From assembly GCF_004339805.1 (NCBI RefSeq), contig NZ_SLUI01000005.1, positions 124,001 through 188,000 on the forward strand: 64,000 nucleotides of DNA. Direction: 5' to 3'. Below are positions 33,356-40,461 of the stretch, one piece after another; within the stretch, counting starts at the first letter, position 1, and each line of letters opens with the position of its first letter. The notes under the pieces were generated by a model. It was not told the origin of the DNA and made no database searches. It saw only the letters and a program-made list of their open reading frames with translations. Position numbers and translations under genes: made by a program. Source of the stretch: Anaerospora hongkongensis (GTDB lineage: Bacteria > Bacillota > Negativicutes > Sporomusales > DSM-15969).

Positions 33356-33383
33356 GTGCGCTTGGGAGGGCTTGAACCGCCAC
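33356..33383 (-). pseudogene. Degraded tRNA-Arg 3' tail
   Basis: GTGCGCTTGGGAGGGCTTG and onwards matches the T-arm and acceptor 3' strand of the tRNA-Arg gene at 62527-62603 with four differences in about 26 positions. No 5' half is present. Possibly an attachment-site remnant. Confidence 0.5.
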
Positions 33384-33543
33384 TCATATACAAGCTCAAT
33401 ATTTCCTACCAGGACTATTCTCCATGTTTCCGCTGTAATCAATTCATTACTAGTGCACGGTTCTCCTTATCGGGCAAGCGGTGCAAAATAAGGGCATCAT
33501 TGCCCTTATTTCATTACAATAATCCTATTAGCAATCAATATAT

Positions 33544-34710
33544 CTACGAAAGTCCCTTTTTCACTCTCAAGCTATGGATTGGAATTACGTTACTAACTTT
33601 TAGAAAGTCTTTTGGCAAATCTAAAAGATCTTCAATTTCTGCAGATTCTAAACTAAGATAAAAGTCATCCGCCAGTTCGTTTAAAAGTTCCTTGGACGTT
33701 AACACTCCATCATTTACTAACATCTGAACTGACGTCTTCAATAATGATGGTGTTGCTGTAACTAAAACATCGTCCAAAGGTTCATATTTCTTTATTCCTT
33801 CTTTTTGCATTTTTCGCATTAAATTTTGATAGGTATGGTAGTCAATTAGCTTTAATGTATAAGCTCTTCGTATCATTGCAGATATTGAAACTTTCCATTT
33901 CTTTTTTAACTCAACGTAATAGGAAAGATTGTTCGCATATACTCCGACGTCTCTACTAAAAGTTTCTTTCGGAAGCAAAAAAGCAGATGCAAACGAATGC
34001 GCCTGATTCTCTCTTTCCTTAAATTCTTCTTTTGATAATGTTTCTATATCTTCGCTCCACTCATGCATCAGTATATGCCCCAATTCATGCGCAATATCAA
34101 AATGGATTCTAGCTGCTGTTCCCTTATTCTTAGAATAACCAATCAAAAATACAGACTCACCATTTATATCTAGCATTTGACTAAACGCATCAATATCATT
34201 TGTTTCACTATCAAAGCGTGATACTAATATCCCATTTTTCTCTACCAGGTAAATAATATTCTCTATTGGTTTATCGCCTAATTTCCAATGAATTCTAAGT
34301 TGCTCTGCTGCCTTCTCAGGATCTATTTCACCCTGTATGATTGGCAAATTAAGAGTTGGAAATTCGATATACTCACTCAAAAATAAATACACAGTAGTTA
34401 AAAAGTTCATCTTTTGAACTTGCTGATTTCTATATTTTTTATTTGTCGTCAATAATGCCCTAAAGTAGGTTGACCCTACTTTAGTATTCATATCACTTTC
34501 TTGTAAGAAAAATTTAATTGGAAATCCAAGTGCATTACTCATGTCTTTAATTGTAGAATACTCTGGATTCCTAATTTTATCATTCTCATACATAGAGACT
34601 GTCTGCCGTTGCAGATCAAGTTTTCCAGCAAGTTCTGCCACAGTTAATCCTCTATAAATTCTGGCCGCTTTAAGTCGTTCTCCATTAAACTGCTGTAAAT
34701 TAGTATCCAT
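33544..34710 (-). CDS. XRE regulator fused to ImmA/IrrE-type metallopeptidase
   Basis: 388 residues. HTH at about residues 10-65 (RLKAARIYRGLTVAELAGKL, QTVSMYENDK), then a zinc peptidase domain with HELGH at 208-212 and a downstream Glu in ENQAHSFASAFLLP, followed by about 140 more residues. ImmA/IrrE enzymes cleave repressors to switch on mobile elements or stress genes; fused HTH-protease proteins are found in toxin-antitoxin-like and phage-defence loci. It starts 26 bases after its upstream partner gene and ends at the hairpin at 33486-33511. Confidence 0.85.
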   Translation of the reverse strand: MDTNLQQFNGERLKAARIYRGLTVAELAGKLDLQRQTVSMYENDKIRNPEYSTIKDMSNALGFPIKFFLQESDMNTKVGSTYFRALLTTNKKYRNQQVQKMNFLTTVYLFLSEYIEFPTLNLPIIQGEIDPEKAAEQLRIHWKLGDKPIENIIYLVEKNGILVSRFDSETNDIDAFSQMLDINGESVFLIGYSKNKGTAARIHFDIAHELGHILMHEWSEDIETLSKEEFKERENQAHSFASAFLLPKETFSRDVGVYANNLSYYVELKKKWKVSISAMIRRAYTLKLIDYHTYQNLMRKMQKEGIKKYEPLDDVLVTATPSLLKTSVQMLVNDGVLTSKELLNELADDFYLSLESAEIEDLLDLPKDFLKVSNVIPIHSLRVKKGLS

Positions 34711-34736
34711 TTTTTCCTCCAGTGCTCACAAAAAGG

Positions 34737-35516
34737 TCATTGTAAATCTTTTTTCGTTTCCTCTTTATCCTTTTCTTTCGGTATACTCTTTTGATTGATT
34801 TTGTCTTTTGCCTTTTGCTTATACTTCAACCCACTTGTAGGATCGTTAAATTTAGAAGTTTCATCTTCAACGTCTTCAGCGACTATACTTTCATTTACTT
34901 TGATGTATTCATTCCAATTTGCTTCTTCAACCATATTAAGATTACTATCGACTACACAGCACCGTAAAGATAGCAAAACTCCATTCACATCATTAAATAA
35001 TATTAAGGCGTGTCTTTTTACAATATTGTCTGGTAGTCCTAAATCCTCAAAAATCTTAAAGACAATTTTTTTAATATATTCTTCATTTTCAAACTTACTA
35101 TCCTCGACTTCTAACAATTGAACTTGAGATTGTTTTGCAATCAACTCTCTATTCAAAGATCGTGCAAGAGCCTCTGTATAGTGAGGTGTTTTTCTTTGTA
35201 CTGACTGTTTTTTCAAGGTTTTCAATCTATTTTCTCTCATTATTACATATAGAAAACCTGTCTTACGCTCAAAAATCGGCACTAATTGCCATGATCCCCG
35301 TCGTGTCGGACGAGCAACAATTTCGTAGTCAATAAATTTTCTGCAAACATTGCTATACATATGATCCAAAATTCTTGTTGGCGTACTATTTTGGACAATT
35401 AATCTTTGTGATTTAAGATCGCCCCTAATGTCATCTCCGATTGCACTCATAATAGCATCACAAACATTTTCTATAAGTCTTTCATCCGCTCTAATCATTT
35501 TTTCAGTTGGAATCAT
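34737..35516 (-). CDS. Partner protein of the XRE-protease gene (DUF5986-like)
   Basis: 259 residues, GGAGGT nine bases before the ATG. Soluble: an N-terminal helical region (RLIENVCDAIMSAIGDDIRG), a central basic patch (ARPTRRGSWQLVPIFERKTG, MRENRLKTLKKQS) and a very charged Lys/Glu tail (KQKAKDKINQKSIPKEKDKE). It resembles DUF5986 proteins that occur beside ImmA-type genes, a recollection I cannot check. Together the two genes look like a two-component toxin-antitoxin or defence unit in which the protease may act on this protein. Confidence 0.65.
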   Translation of the reverse strand: MIPTEKMIRADERLIENVCDAIMSAIGDDIRGDLKSQRLIVQNSTPTRILDHMYSNVCRKFIDYEIVARPTRRGSWQLVPIFERKTGFLYVIMRENRLKTLKKQSVQRKTPHYTEALARSLNRELIAKQSQVQLLEVEDSKFENEEYIKKIVFKIFEDLGLPDNIVKRHALILFNDVNGVLLSLRCCVVDSNLNMVEEANWNEYIKVNESIVAEDVEDETSKFNDPTSGLKYKQKAKDKINQKSIPKEKDKEETKKDLQ

Positions 35517-35860
35517 GATTCCGATACCTCCAAAAATTTCCTTTCTTAAGTATAGGACTTTTTTTAAAAAACGTCAAGTATAACTCCATAATATCGCCAC
35601 ATCGTAAAAACCAAGCGTGTTAATCTAAAATACGGAACATAAACTCTATTAAATCCCTATAATTACTGTTTAACATAGATTGCTACTACCAAAGGTAGGT
35701 TTTAGCATTTTTCAACGTGACACAAGGGACAAGGGTTATTTGTCCTAAGTTAAAAATAGAGAGGCACAAGAAACCTATTGTCGTGTCCCTAGTGGCTAAA
35801 GGTCTATAAACCTACTTATCTATTTTCATCATACTAAAATATTATATAATAAGGTGAGAA
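35517..35860. other. Intergenic region with degraded REP-like sequence and cat promoter
   Basis: No gene seen. A decayed GGGACAAGGG palindrome lies near 35722-35750 with GTGTCCCTAG at 35782-35792. A TATAAT box at 35845-35850 probably serves the cat gene. Confidence 0.45.
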
Positions 35861-35861
35861 C

Positions 35862-35882
35862 ATGAAAAAGGCAGAGAAGTAA
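35862..35882 (+). CDS. cat leader peptide (MKKAEK)
   Basis: AAGGTGAG is followed by ATG and six codons, stop at 35880-35882, entering the hairpin that hides the cat ribosome site. This is the layout of inducible cat leaders, in which a chloramphenicol-stalled ribosome opens the hairpin. Confidence 0.75.
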   Translation: MKKAEK

Positions 35883-35919
35883 CCTCCTAAAAAACACTTC
35901 ATTTATTTTTAGGAGGTTA
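35880..35919 (+). promoter_or_regulatory. Translation attenuator hairpin of cat
   Basis: TAACCTCCTAAAAA (35880-35893) pairs perfectly with TTTTTAGGAGGTTA (35906-35919); the second arm contains the ribosome site AGGAGG four bases from the cat ATG. Loop of 12 nt. Confidence 0.85.
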
Positions 35920-35922
35920 AAA

Positions 35923-36576
35923 ATGAATTTTAACAAAATTGATATGGAAAACTGGAACCGTAAGCAGCATTTTGAGCATTATTTAAAGAATGTAAAATGC
36001 GGCTTTAGCATCACTTCCAATATAGATAGCACGGCATTAGTGCCAGCGGTAAAAACACGATCATTAAAGCTTTATCCCGTCTTGCTCTATATGGTAACTA
36101 CTGTAGTCAACATGCAACAGGAACTCCGGACATGCTTCAACGATGATCAGGAATTGGGATATTGGGAAACGATGAATCCATCTTATACGGTATTTCATCA
36201 GGATACCCATACCTTTTCGAGCCTTTGGACAGAGTATACGGATGATTTTAATGCGTTTTATCAAAACATCCAGGCTGATATTGAGAAGTACGCCAATAAC
36301 AAGGACCTTTTTCCGAAACCGGATTGCCCACCTAATTGCGTCCCGATCTCCTGCATTCCCTGGACGAGCTTTACTGGCTTTAGCCTAAATCTATCTAACG
36401 ACAACCAGTTTCTGCTGCCTATCGTGACCATCGGCAAATACTTTGAACAGGGCAATACCTTACAATTGCCGGTATGTTTACAAGTTCATCATGCTGTAGC
36501 AGATGGTTATCATGCAGCACAATTTATGAATCATCTTCAGCAGCTTGCTTCCATGCCGGAGAAGTGGCTGAAGTAA
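35923..36576 (+). CDS. catA: Chloramphenicol acetyltransferase, type A
   Basis: 217 residues, the usual length of the trimeric CatA enzymes. MNFNKIDMENWNRKQHFEHY at the start, PWTSFTGFSLNL in the middle and QVHHAVADGYHA with the catalytic His (HH at 189-190) are all diagnostic. It transfers acetyl from acetyl-CoA to the 3-hydroxyl of chloramphenicol in the cytoplasm. Translation is controlled by the leader-peptide hairpin just upstream. The gene follows the AT-rich island but its base composition is nearer to the core; whether it is recently acquired is not clear. Ends at a strong terminator. Confidence 0.92.
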   Translation: MNFNKIDMENWNRKQHFEHYLKNVKCGFSITSNIDSTALVPAVKTRSLKLYPVLLYMVTTVVNMQQELRTCFNDDQELGYWETMNPSYTVFHQDTHTFSSLWTEYTDDFNAFYQNIQADIEKYANNKDLFPKPDCPPNCVPISCIPWTSFTGFSLNLSNDNQFLLPIVTIGKYFEQGNTLQLPVCLQVHHAVADGYHAAQFMNHLQQLASMPEKWLK

Positions 36577-36600
36577 ACAAGTCATCCTTTAATCGTAATA

Positions 36601-36645
36601 AAAGCAGTCAGCATACTACTTATTGAGTATGCTGACTGCTTTTTT
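36601..36645 (+). terminator. Terminator of catA, twin of the one at 45.2 kb
   Basis: 17-bp perfect stem (AAAGCAGTCAGCATACT arm) with loop and T run. The same sequence with one base change occurs at 45243-45289. Confidence 0.85.
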
Positions 36646-36694
36646 ATATTATGAGCGGTGAAATGTTGCAAGATAGGACGAGCTCCGTAATCTT

Positions 36695-37207
36695 TCATAA
36701 TTTGATCCAATATCTCTGAATAATTTTACCGTTTTGCGCAACTTCGTTTTCCAACACACCACCATTATTTATTATTGTTTTCGCAGATGCCTTATTACAT
36801 TTATCGCAAGTTATCAGCGCATTAGGAATCCCCAAACCATTTGCAATTGGAAGAGCCAATGACAGCATTAAAGTTGCATAGCCCTTTCTTCTTTCAGAGG
36901 GTCTAATACCATATCCAATATGTCCACCAAAATTATATAGATATTCATTTAAGCACTGTCTGATATTTATTGCTCCCAATATCTTTTCATCAGCGATTAA
37001 GAAGTATGTATGTGCAGGAACAAAATCAGCAGGGCAAGACTCTTTGTTTTCAAATTTATATATATTCTCAAGCCATACTATATAGCTATCCTCTAAGAGC
37101 CTTGCCGAATATGGAATGATTTCTTCACCATTTCTCGCCCATTCTTCCGAGAAATTATAATATTCTCTTTCCATAAACAATGTTGGCTTAACCAACTTTA
37201 CAAGCAT
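36695..37207 (-). CDS. GNAT-family N-acetyltransferase
   Basis: About 170 residues. Acetyl-CoA-binding motif A is IGYGIRPSERRKGYATLML, followed by LGIPNALITCDKCNKASAKT, typical of GNAT acetyltransferases. Acceptor unknown (amino acid, protein or antibiotic amine). Start is uncertain between ATG 37207 and GTG 37216; neither has a good ribosome site. Neighbour of another GNAT gene on the same strand, from which it is separated by an 87-bp palindromic element. Confidence 0.82.
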   Translation of the reverse strand: MLVKLVKPTLFMEREYYNFSEEWARNGEEIIPYSARLLEDSYIVWLENIYKFENKESCPADFVPAHTYFLIADEKILGAINIRQCLNEYLYNFGGHIGYGIRPSERRKGYATLMLSLALPIANGLGIPNALITCDKCNKASAKTIINNGGVLENEVAQNGKIIQRYWIKL

Positions 37208-37249
37208 ATCAAGCACCAGCCCATCAAATAAGCTTAGTCCAACATCCCT

Positions 37250-37347
37250 GGGGGGGGGAGCTGGGGTCAGGCTTGACTTATACTAAAATTGACTTATTAC
37301 AGCGTGTAGAAAAGTCAATTGCCTAAATAACTCAAGCCTGACCCCAG
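37250..37347. repeat. Palindromic mini-element with CTGGGGTCAGGCTTGA ends
   Basis: CTGGGGTCAGGCTTGA (37261-37276) and its exact reverse complement (37332-37347) enclose 55 bases. A run of nine G (37250-37258) lies beside it. REP-like sequences with such ends are mobilised by Y1 transposases; no transposase is encoded inside. Confidence 0.65.
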
Positions 37348-37437
37348 ACCTACGCTAAAGTATACTGAATCGTATGTACAACCCCGATCACTGGGTATCG
37401 ACATCAAATTTAAATTGGGGTAATCAAAAGCATCTAT

Positions 37438-37953
37438 TTATTTCCCACGGCTATAAATTAAATGTAACATTTCCTTGCCTTTGTAATGCTTTATGTATTC
37501 GCCTTCGATTGCCATGCCAAGCTTTTCCGCAACTTTTCTGGAAGGCAAGTTGCTAGGCCTGATGTGAGCAATTACCCTGTCTGCTTTTAAATATTGAAAA
37601 GCATAATCTAGCGACGCCCTTGCTCCCTCTACAGCGTATCCTTTTCCCCAATACCGTTTATTTAAAATATAGCCAATTCCAATCTGTTCGCCATCTTCTG
37701 TTTGTTCGATCAAAGGTCCGATAACGCCAATAAAGTGATCTGTATCTTTCTCTATGACAGCAAAATATGAATATCCCTCATTGCTGTACCGTTCTAAATT
37801 TTTATCAATCCAACTATTCACTTCTTCGTCGGTAAATGCGTGCTCCCATGCGTACATAACTTCCTTGTCCTGTAAAACTGAGCATAGATTCTGAAAGTCA
37901 CTCTTAACAATTTTTCGGAACAGCAATCTTTTAGATTCAAAAACTACGTCCAA
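37438..37953 (-). CDS. RimJ/RimL-type GNAT acetyltransferase
   Basis: 171 residues from a TTG start with GGAGGGG upstream. N-terminal ESKRLLFRKIVKSDF is typical of RimL-like enzymes; motif A is IGYILNKRYWGKGYAVEGA and the adjacent NLPSRKVAEKLGM closes the CoA site. Such enzymes acetylate ribosomal-protein N-termini or small amines. Substrate unknown. Confidence 0.86.
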   Translation of the reverse strand: MDVVFESKRLLFRKIVKSDFQNLCSVLQDKEVMYAWEHAFTDEEVNSWIDKNLERYSNEGYSYFAVIEKDTDHFIGVIGPLIEQTEDGEQIGIGYILNKRYWGKGYAVEGARASLDYAFQYLKADRVIAHIRPSNLPSRKVAEKLGMAIEGEYIKHYKGKEMLHLIYSRGK

Positions 37954-38025
37954 AATTACCCCTCCAATTTATTCGCCTAAATTATGTGTGTTTCTTCCGA
38001 GAATTGGATTTAAAATGCTGAATTG

Positions 38026-38042
38026 CGGGGACGGTTCCTTCG
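38026..38042. repeat. Single REP-like half unit (GGGGACGGTTCC)
   Basis: GCGGGGACGGTTCCTTCG resembles the ends of REP-like elements carried by Y1-transposase systems. No matching inverted partner was found nearby. Confidence 0.35.
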
Positions 38043-38088
38043 ATTATAAAGTTTAATTAGACACACGTAATAATAAAAAATACCATAA

Positions 38089-38142
38089 AAATAGGCTAGT
38101 TCCTGCAAACTATAAAACATTCTGCAGAGACTAGCCATTTTT
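38089..38142 (-). terminator. Terminator region of the chemoreceptor gene
   Basis: GGCTAGT (38094-38100) and ACTAGCC (38130-38136) with inner pairing TGCA/TGCA, followed on the minus strand by a T run. Confidence 0.6.
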
Positions 38143-38222
38143 CATATTTACTTTGTATTACTAGTTGCTTTCGCCATTACCAGTGTGCAGACAAGGGCAA
38201 TGAGTATGCCCTTAGCGCCTCA

Positions 38223-39938
38223 CTAGACCCTAAACTTTCTAACAGCACTTTGCAGGTCTTCTGCCATTTTTGCCAGCGCCTGGCTCGCTGCCGCTATTTC
38301 TTCCATGGAAGCTGACTGTTCCTCAGTAGCAGCCGAGACAGTCTGTGTCTGCCCCGCAGCATCCTTGCTGATTCGGTCAATGTCCCGTACCGCAGCGACA
38401 ATCTGCTGACTACCAGACGCCATCTGCTGAATAGCCGCCGAGATTTCCCTGATTTGCGTCGAAACCTCACTTATCAGAGAAACGATCTCCTTAAATGCTT
38501 TTCCAGCATTGTTCACGACATCGGCCCCGACTTTGACTTCACGAGCTCCCTCGTTCATCGCAACGACAGCATTATCCGTCTCCGACTGAATCTCTGAAAT
38601 AAGGTTGGCAATTTGTTTAGCAGCCTCTTGCGACTGCTCAGCAAGCTTGCGCACTTCTTCCGCTACTACGGCAAAGCCTCTACCCTGTTCGCCTGCACGG
38701 GCTGCCTCGATAGCTGCATTCAGTGCCAGCAGATTGGTCTGACCTGCAATGCCCGAAATCGTAACAACAATTTGCCCAATCTCCTTGGAACGCTCTCCGA
38801 GCTTTGTAACTACCTCCGCGGAACTGGAGACAGATTGCTCAATACTCACCATCTGGCTTATGGCAGCATCTACTGCCTTACCACCCTCATTAGCTGCGCT
38901 CGTCGTTTTATCCGTCACACTTGAGACTTCATTTGCATTTGCAGCAACTTGTTGAATCCCTGCAGACATCTGCTCTACAATAGCAGAAGTATCGTCAACA
39001 GCTTTTGCTTGTTTTTCTGTTCCTTCTGCGACTTCACTAATTGTGGCTGCCACTTGGGTGGTAGCTTGGGCGGACTGCTCCGCACTGGCAGTAAGTTCCT
39101 CGCTGGAAGCCGCAACCTGTTCTGCCGATTCAGTGATTTTCTTCAAAAGAATCTGCATACTGCTTCGCATTTTAGCTAGAGCATCCGCCAATTGGCCGAT
39201 TTCATCAGTTCTGGACAGTTTTTGCTGCCCCTCTCTGAAATCGCCTGCCGCCAAGCTTTCACATGCTTGCACCATGAACTGCAAGGGTTTTGTTATCGAT
39301 TGGGTAATTAGCCATCCGCTCAACCCCAATACAAAAAATGCAACCAGGATACTTCCAATTGATATGTTCGTAGCACTCTCGAACATTCTATCATTGTCTG
39401 CATTTGCTTGTTCCGACAGCTTGGTAAAATAGTCGGCAAGATTGCGTAAGTTGTCGGTATATTCGATGGTTAGCAAACTTAACTTATTCGTATAAAGCGC
39501 ATAGGCTTCCATGTTTTTATTTTGATTTGCTAAGTCTAAAACCTGAATTCTGGTTTCACGATTATTTTGCTGCGCAGCTTTTACTTTTCCTAACAACTCT
39601 GTCGCTTTTGCATCTAACGGTAACTTTTCAATTATGGCTAGATTCTCATTGTTTTTTTTCGAAAGGGAAGCTATTTCATTTGTTAATTCTTGGTTCTTTT
39701 TCGCATCAGTTGCGAGCATCAATTCCAATACAGCTCCGTCAGTTGCATTTGCATTCGCACGGGTATCATTTAACAGTTTGACAGGAATCAGCCTGTTGTC
39801 ATACAGGTTGTCCATCGATTTATTCGCTTGGTGCAAATAATAATACCCCGTATATCCTACCGCGCCTAAAGCTACTAGCGCGATAAGAACCAGCACACCT
39901 AACTTATAGACCATCTTAGCATTCGAAAGCCAATTCAT
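38223..39938 (-). CDS. Methyl-accepting chemotaxis protein
   Basis: 571 residues, start at 39938 fixed by GAGGAGG. Layout: N-terminal helix ([20 protein letters not shown]), four-helix-bundle sensor domain in the periplasm (residues about 35-185), second helix ([20 protein letters not shown]), HAMP domain, and a signalling domain with the hairpin tip [20 protein letters not shown]. It senses a small ligand and controls the CheA kinase. No che gene is nearby, so it is an orphan receptor. A strong terminator-like hairpin and a possible 30-codon gene lie upstream. Confidence 0.93.
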   Translation of the reverse strand: MNWLSNAKMVYKLGVLVLIALVALGAVGYTGYYYLHQANKSMDNLYDNRLIPVKLLNDTRANANATDGAVLELMLATDAKKNQELTNEIASLSKKNNENLAIIEKLPLDAKATELLGKVKAAQQNNRETRIQVLDLANQNKNMEAYALYTNKLSLLTIEYTDNLRNLADYFTKLSEQANADNDRMFESATNISIGSILVAFFVLGLSGWLITQSITKPLQFMVQACESLAAGDFREGQQKLSRTDEIGQLADALAKMRSSMQILLKKITESAEQVAASSEELTASAEQSAQATTQVAATISEVAEGTEKQAKAVDDTSAIVEQMSAGIQQVAANANEVSSVTDKTTSAANEGGKAVDAAISQMVSIEQSVSSSAEVVTKLGERSKEIGQIVVTISGIAGQTNLLALNAAIEAARAGEQGRGFAVVAEEVRKLAEQSQEAAKQIANLISEIQSETDNAVVAMNEGAREVKVGADVVNNAGKAFKEIVSLISEVSTQIREISAAIQQMASGSQQIVAAVRDIDRISKDAAGQTQTVSAATEEQSASMEEIAAASQALAKMAEDLQSAVRKFRV

Positions 39939-40036
39939 CGTAACTCTCCTCCTCAATCTTTCCAAAGCATGCTGTTTATAACTGCTGAACTTACGACAAC
40001 GTATACACACTCCTTTGTATGTCGTTAACAAAAATA

Positions 40037-40065
40037 AGGAAGGCCCCAGAAGCAGGGGCCTTCCT
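40037..40065 (-). terminator. Strong hairpin upstream of the chemoreceptor
   Basis: AGGAAGGCCCC (40037-40047) pairs with GGGGCCTTCCT (40055-40065); on the minus strand it is followed by TTATTTTTG. It would end any transcript arriving from further upstream before the chemoreceptor gene. Confidence 0.75.
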
Positions 40066-40156
40066 ATTTCTTCCTTTCTGTTCTATCTGGATTTAACAAT
40101 TCCTTCAACAAAATATCTAATTTTTCGACATTTTTTTCATTCCTACTATTTATCAT
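40064..40156 (-). CDS. Possible 30-residue peptide gene
   Basis: ATG start, 30 codons, charged helix ([20 protein letters not shown]), stop inside the base of the following terminator hairpin. Ribosome site weak (AGG eight bases upstream). The gene-then-terminator layout argues for a real transcript, but coding is unproven. Confidence 0.3.
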   Translation of the reverse strand: MINSRNEKNVEKLDILLKELLNPDRTERKK

Positions 40157-40272
40157 ACTAAAGCCTGTAGGACAATAGTCTTACCTGGAGTATAGTTGTG
40201 GTATATGAGGCTTACATACGATAGGTCTGCGAAGTACATGGTAAGCATTTGGTCGTTCTCTTCATGAAACCA

Positions 40273-40316
40273 AAAAGAAGGATACGAATTACGCAATGCG
40301 TTCGTATCCTTCTTTT
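40273..40316. terminator. Hairpin between divergent chemoreceptor and kinase genes
   Basis: AAAAGAAGGATACGAA (40273-40288) pairs perfectly with TTCGTATCCTTCTTTT (40301-40316). No annotated gene reads into it from the plus strand, so an unannotated small RNA is possible. Confidence 0.6.
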
Positions 40317-40461
40317 AGTGGTTGTAACCAAATCATTATTTCACATACGAAAATAAATAGTAGTTGATAGTCAGTAAACATAAAAGGTTTTTTCCTTTTT
40401 TATACAGAATATGACATAGTTATTGTTATTTTTTGCGATTTCCTGTTGGAGGAGTATCACC

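Larger units (their letters stand above)
33081..33543. other. Intergenic region with repeat hairpin, tRNA tail and terminator
   Basis: No gene seen. It holds copy 5 of the hairpin family, a degraded tRNA-Arg 3' tail at 33356-33383, and a hairpin with arms 33486-33496 and 33501-33511 (AAATAAGGGCA) that probably terminates the XRE-protease operon. Confidence 0.6.
39939..40461. other. Divergent region with two hairpins and a possible small gene
   Basis: Contains, between two divergent genes, a hairpin at 40037-40065, the possible short gene at 40064-40156 and a second hairpin at 40273-40316, both hairpins with T-rich flanks. This suggests short transcripts independent of the flanking genes. Confidence 0.5.

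Noticed and set aside
33356-33383. Functional tRNA gene
   Set aside because: Only the T-arm and acceptor 3' strand can be matched; no D-arm or anticodon arm follows.
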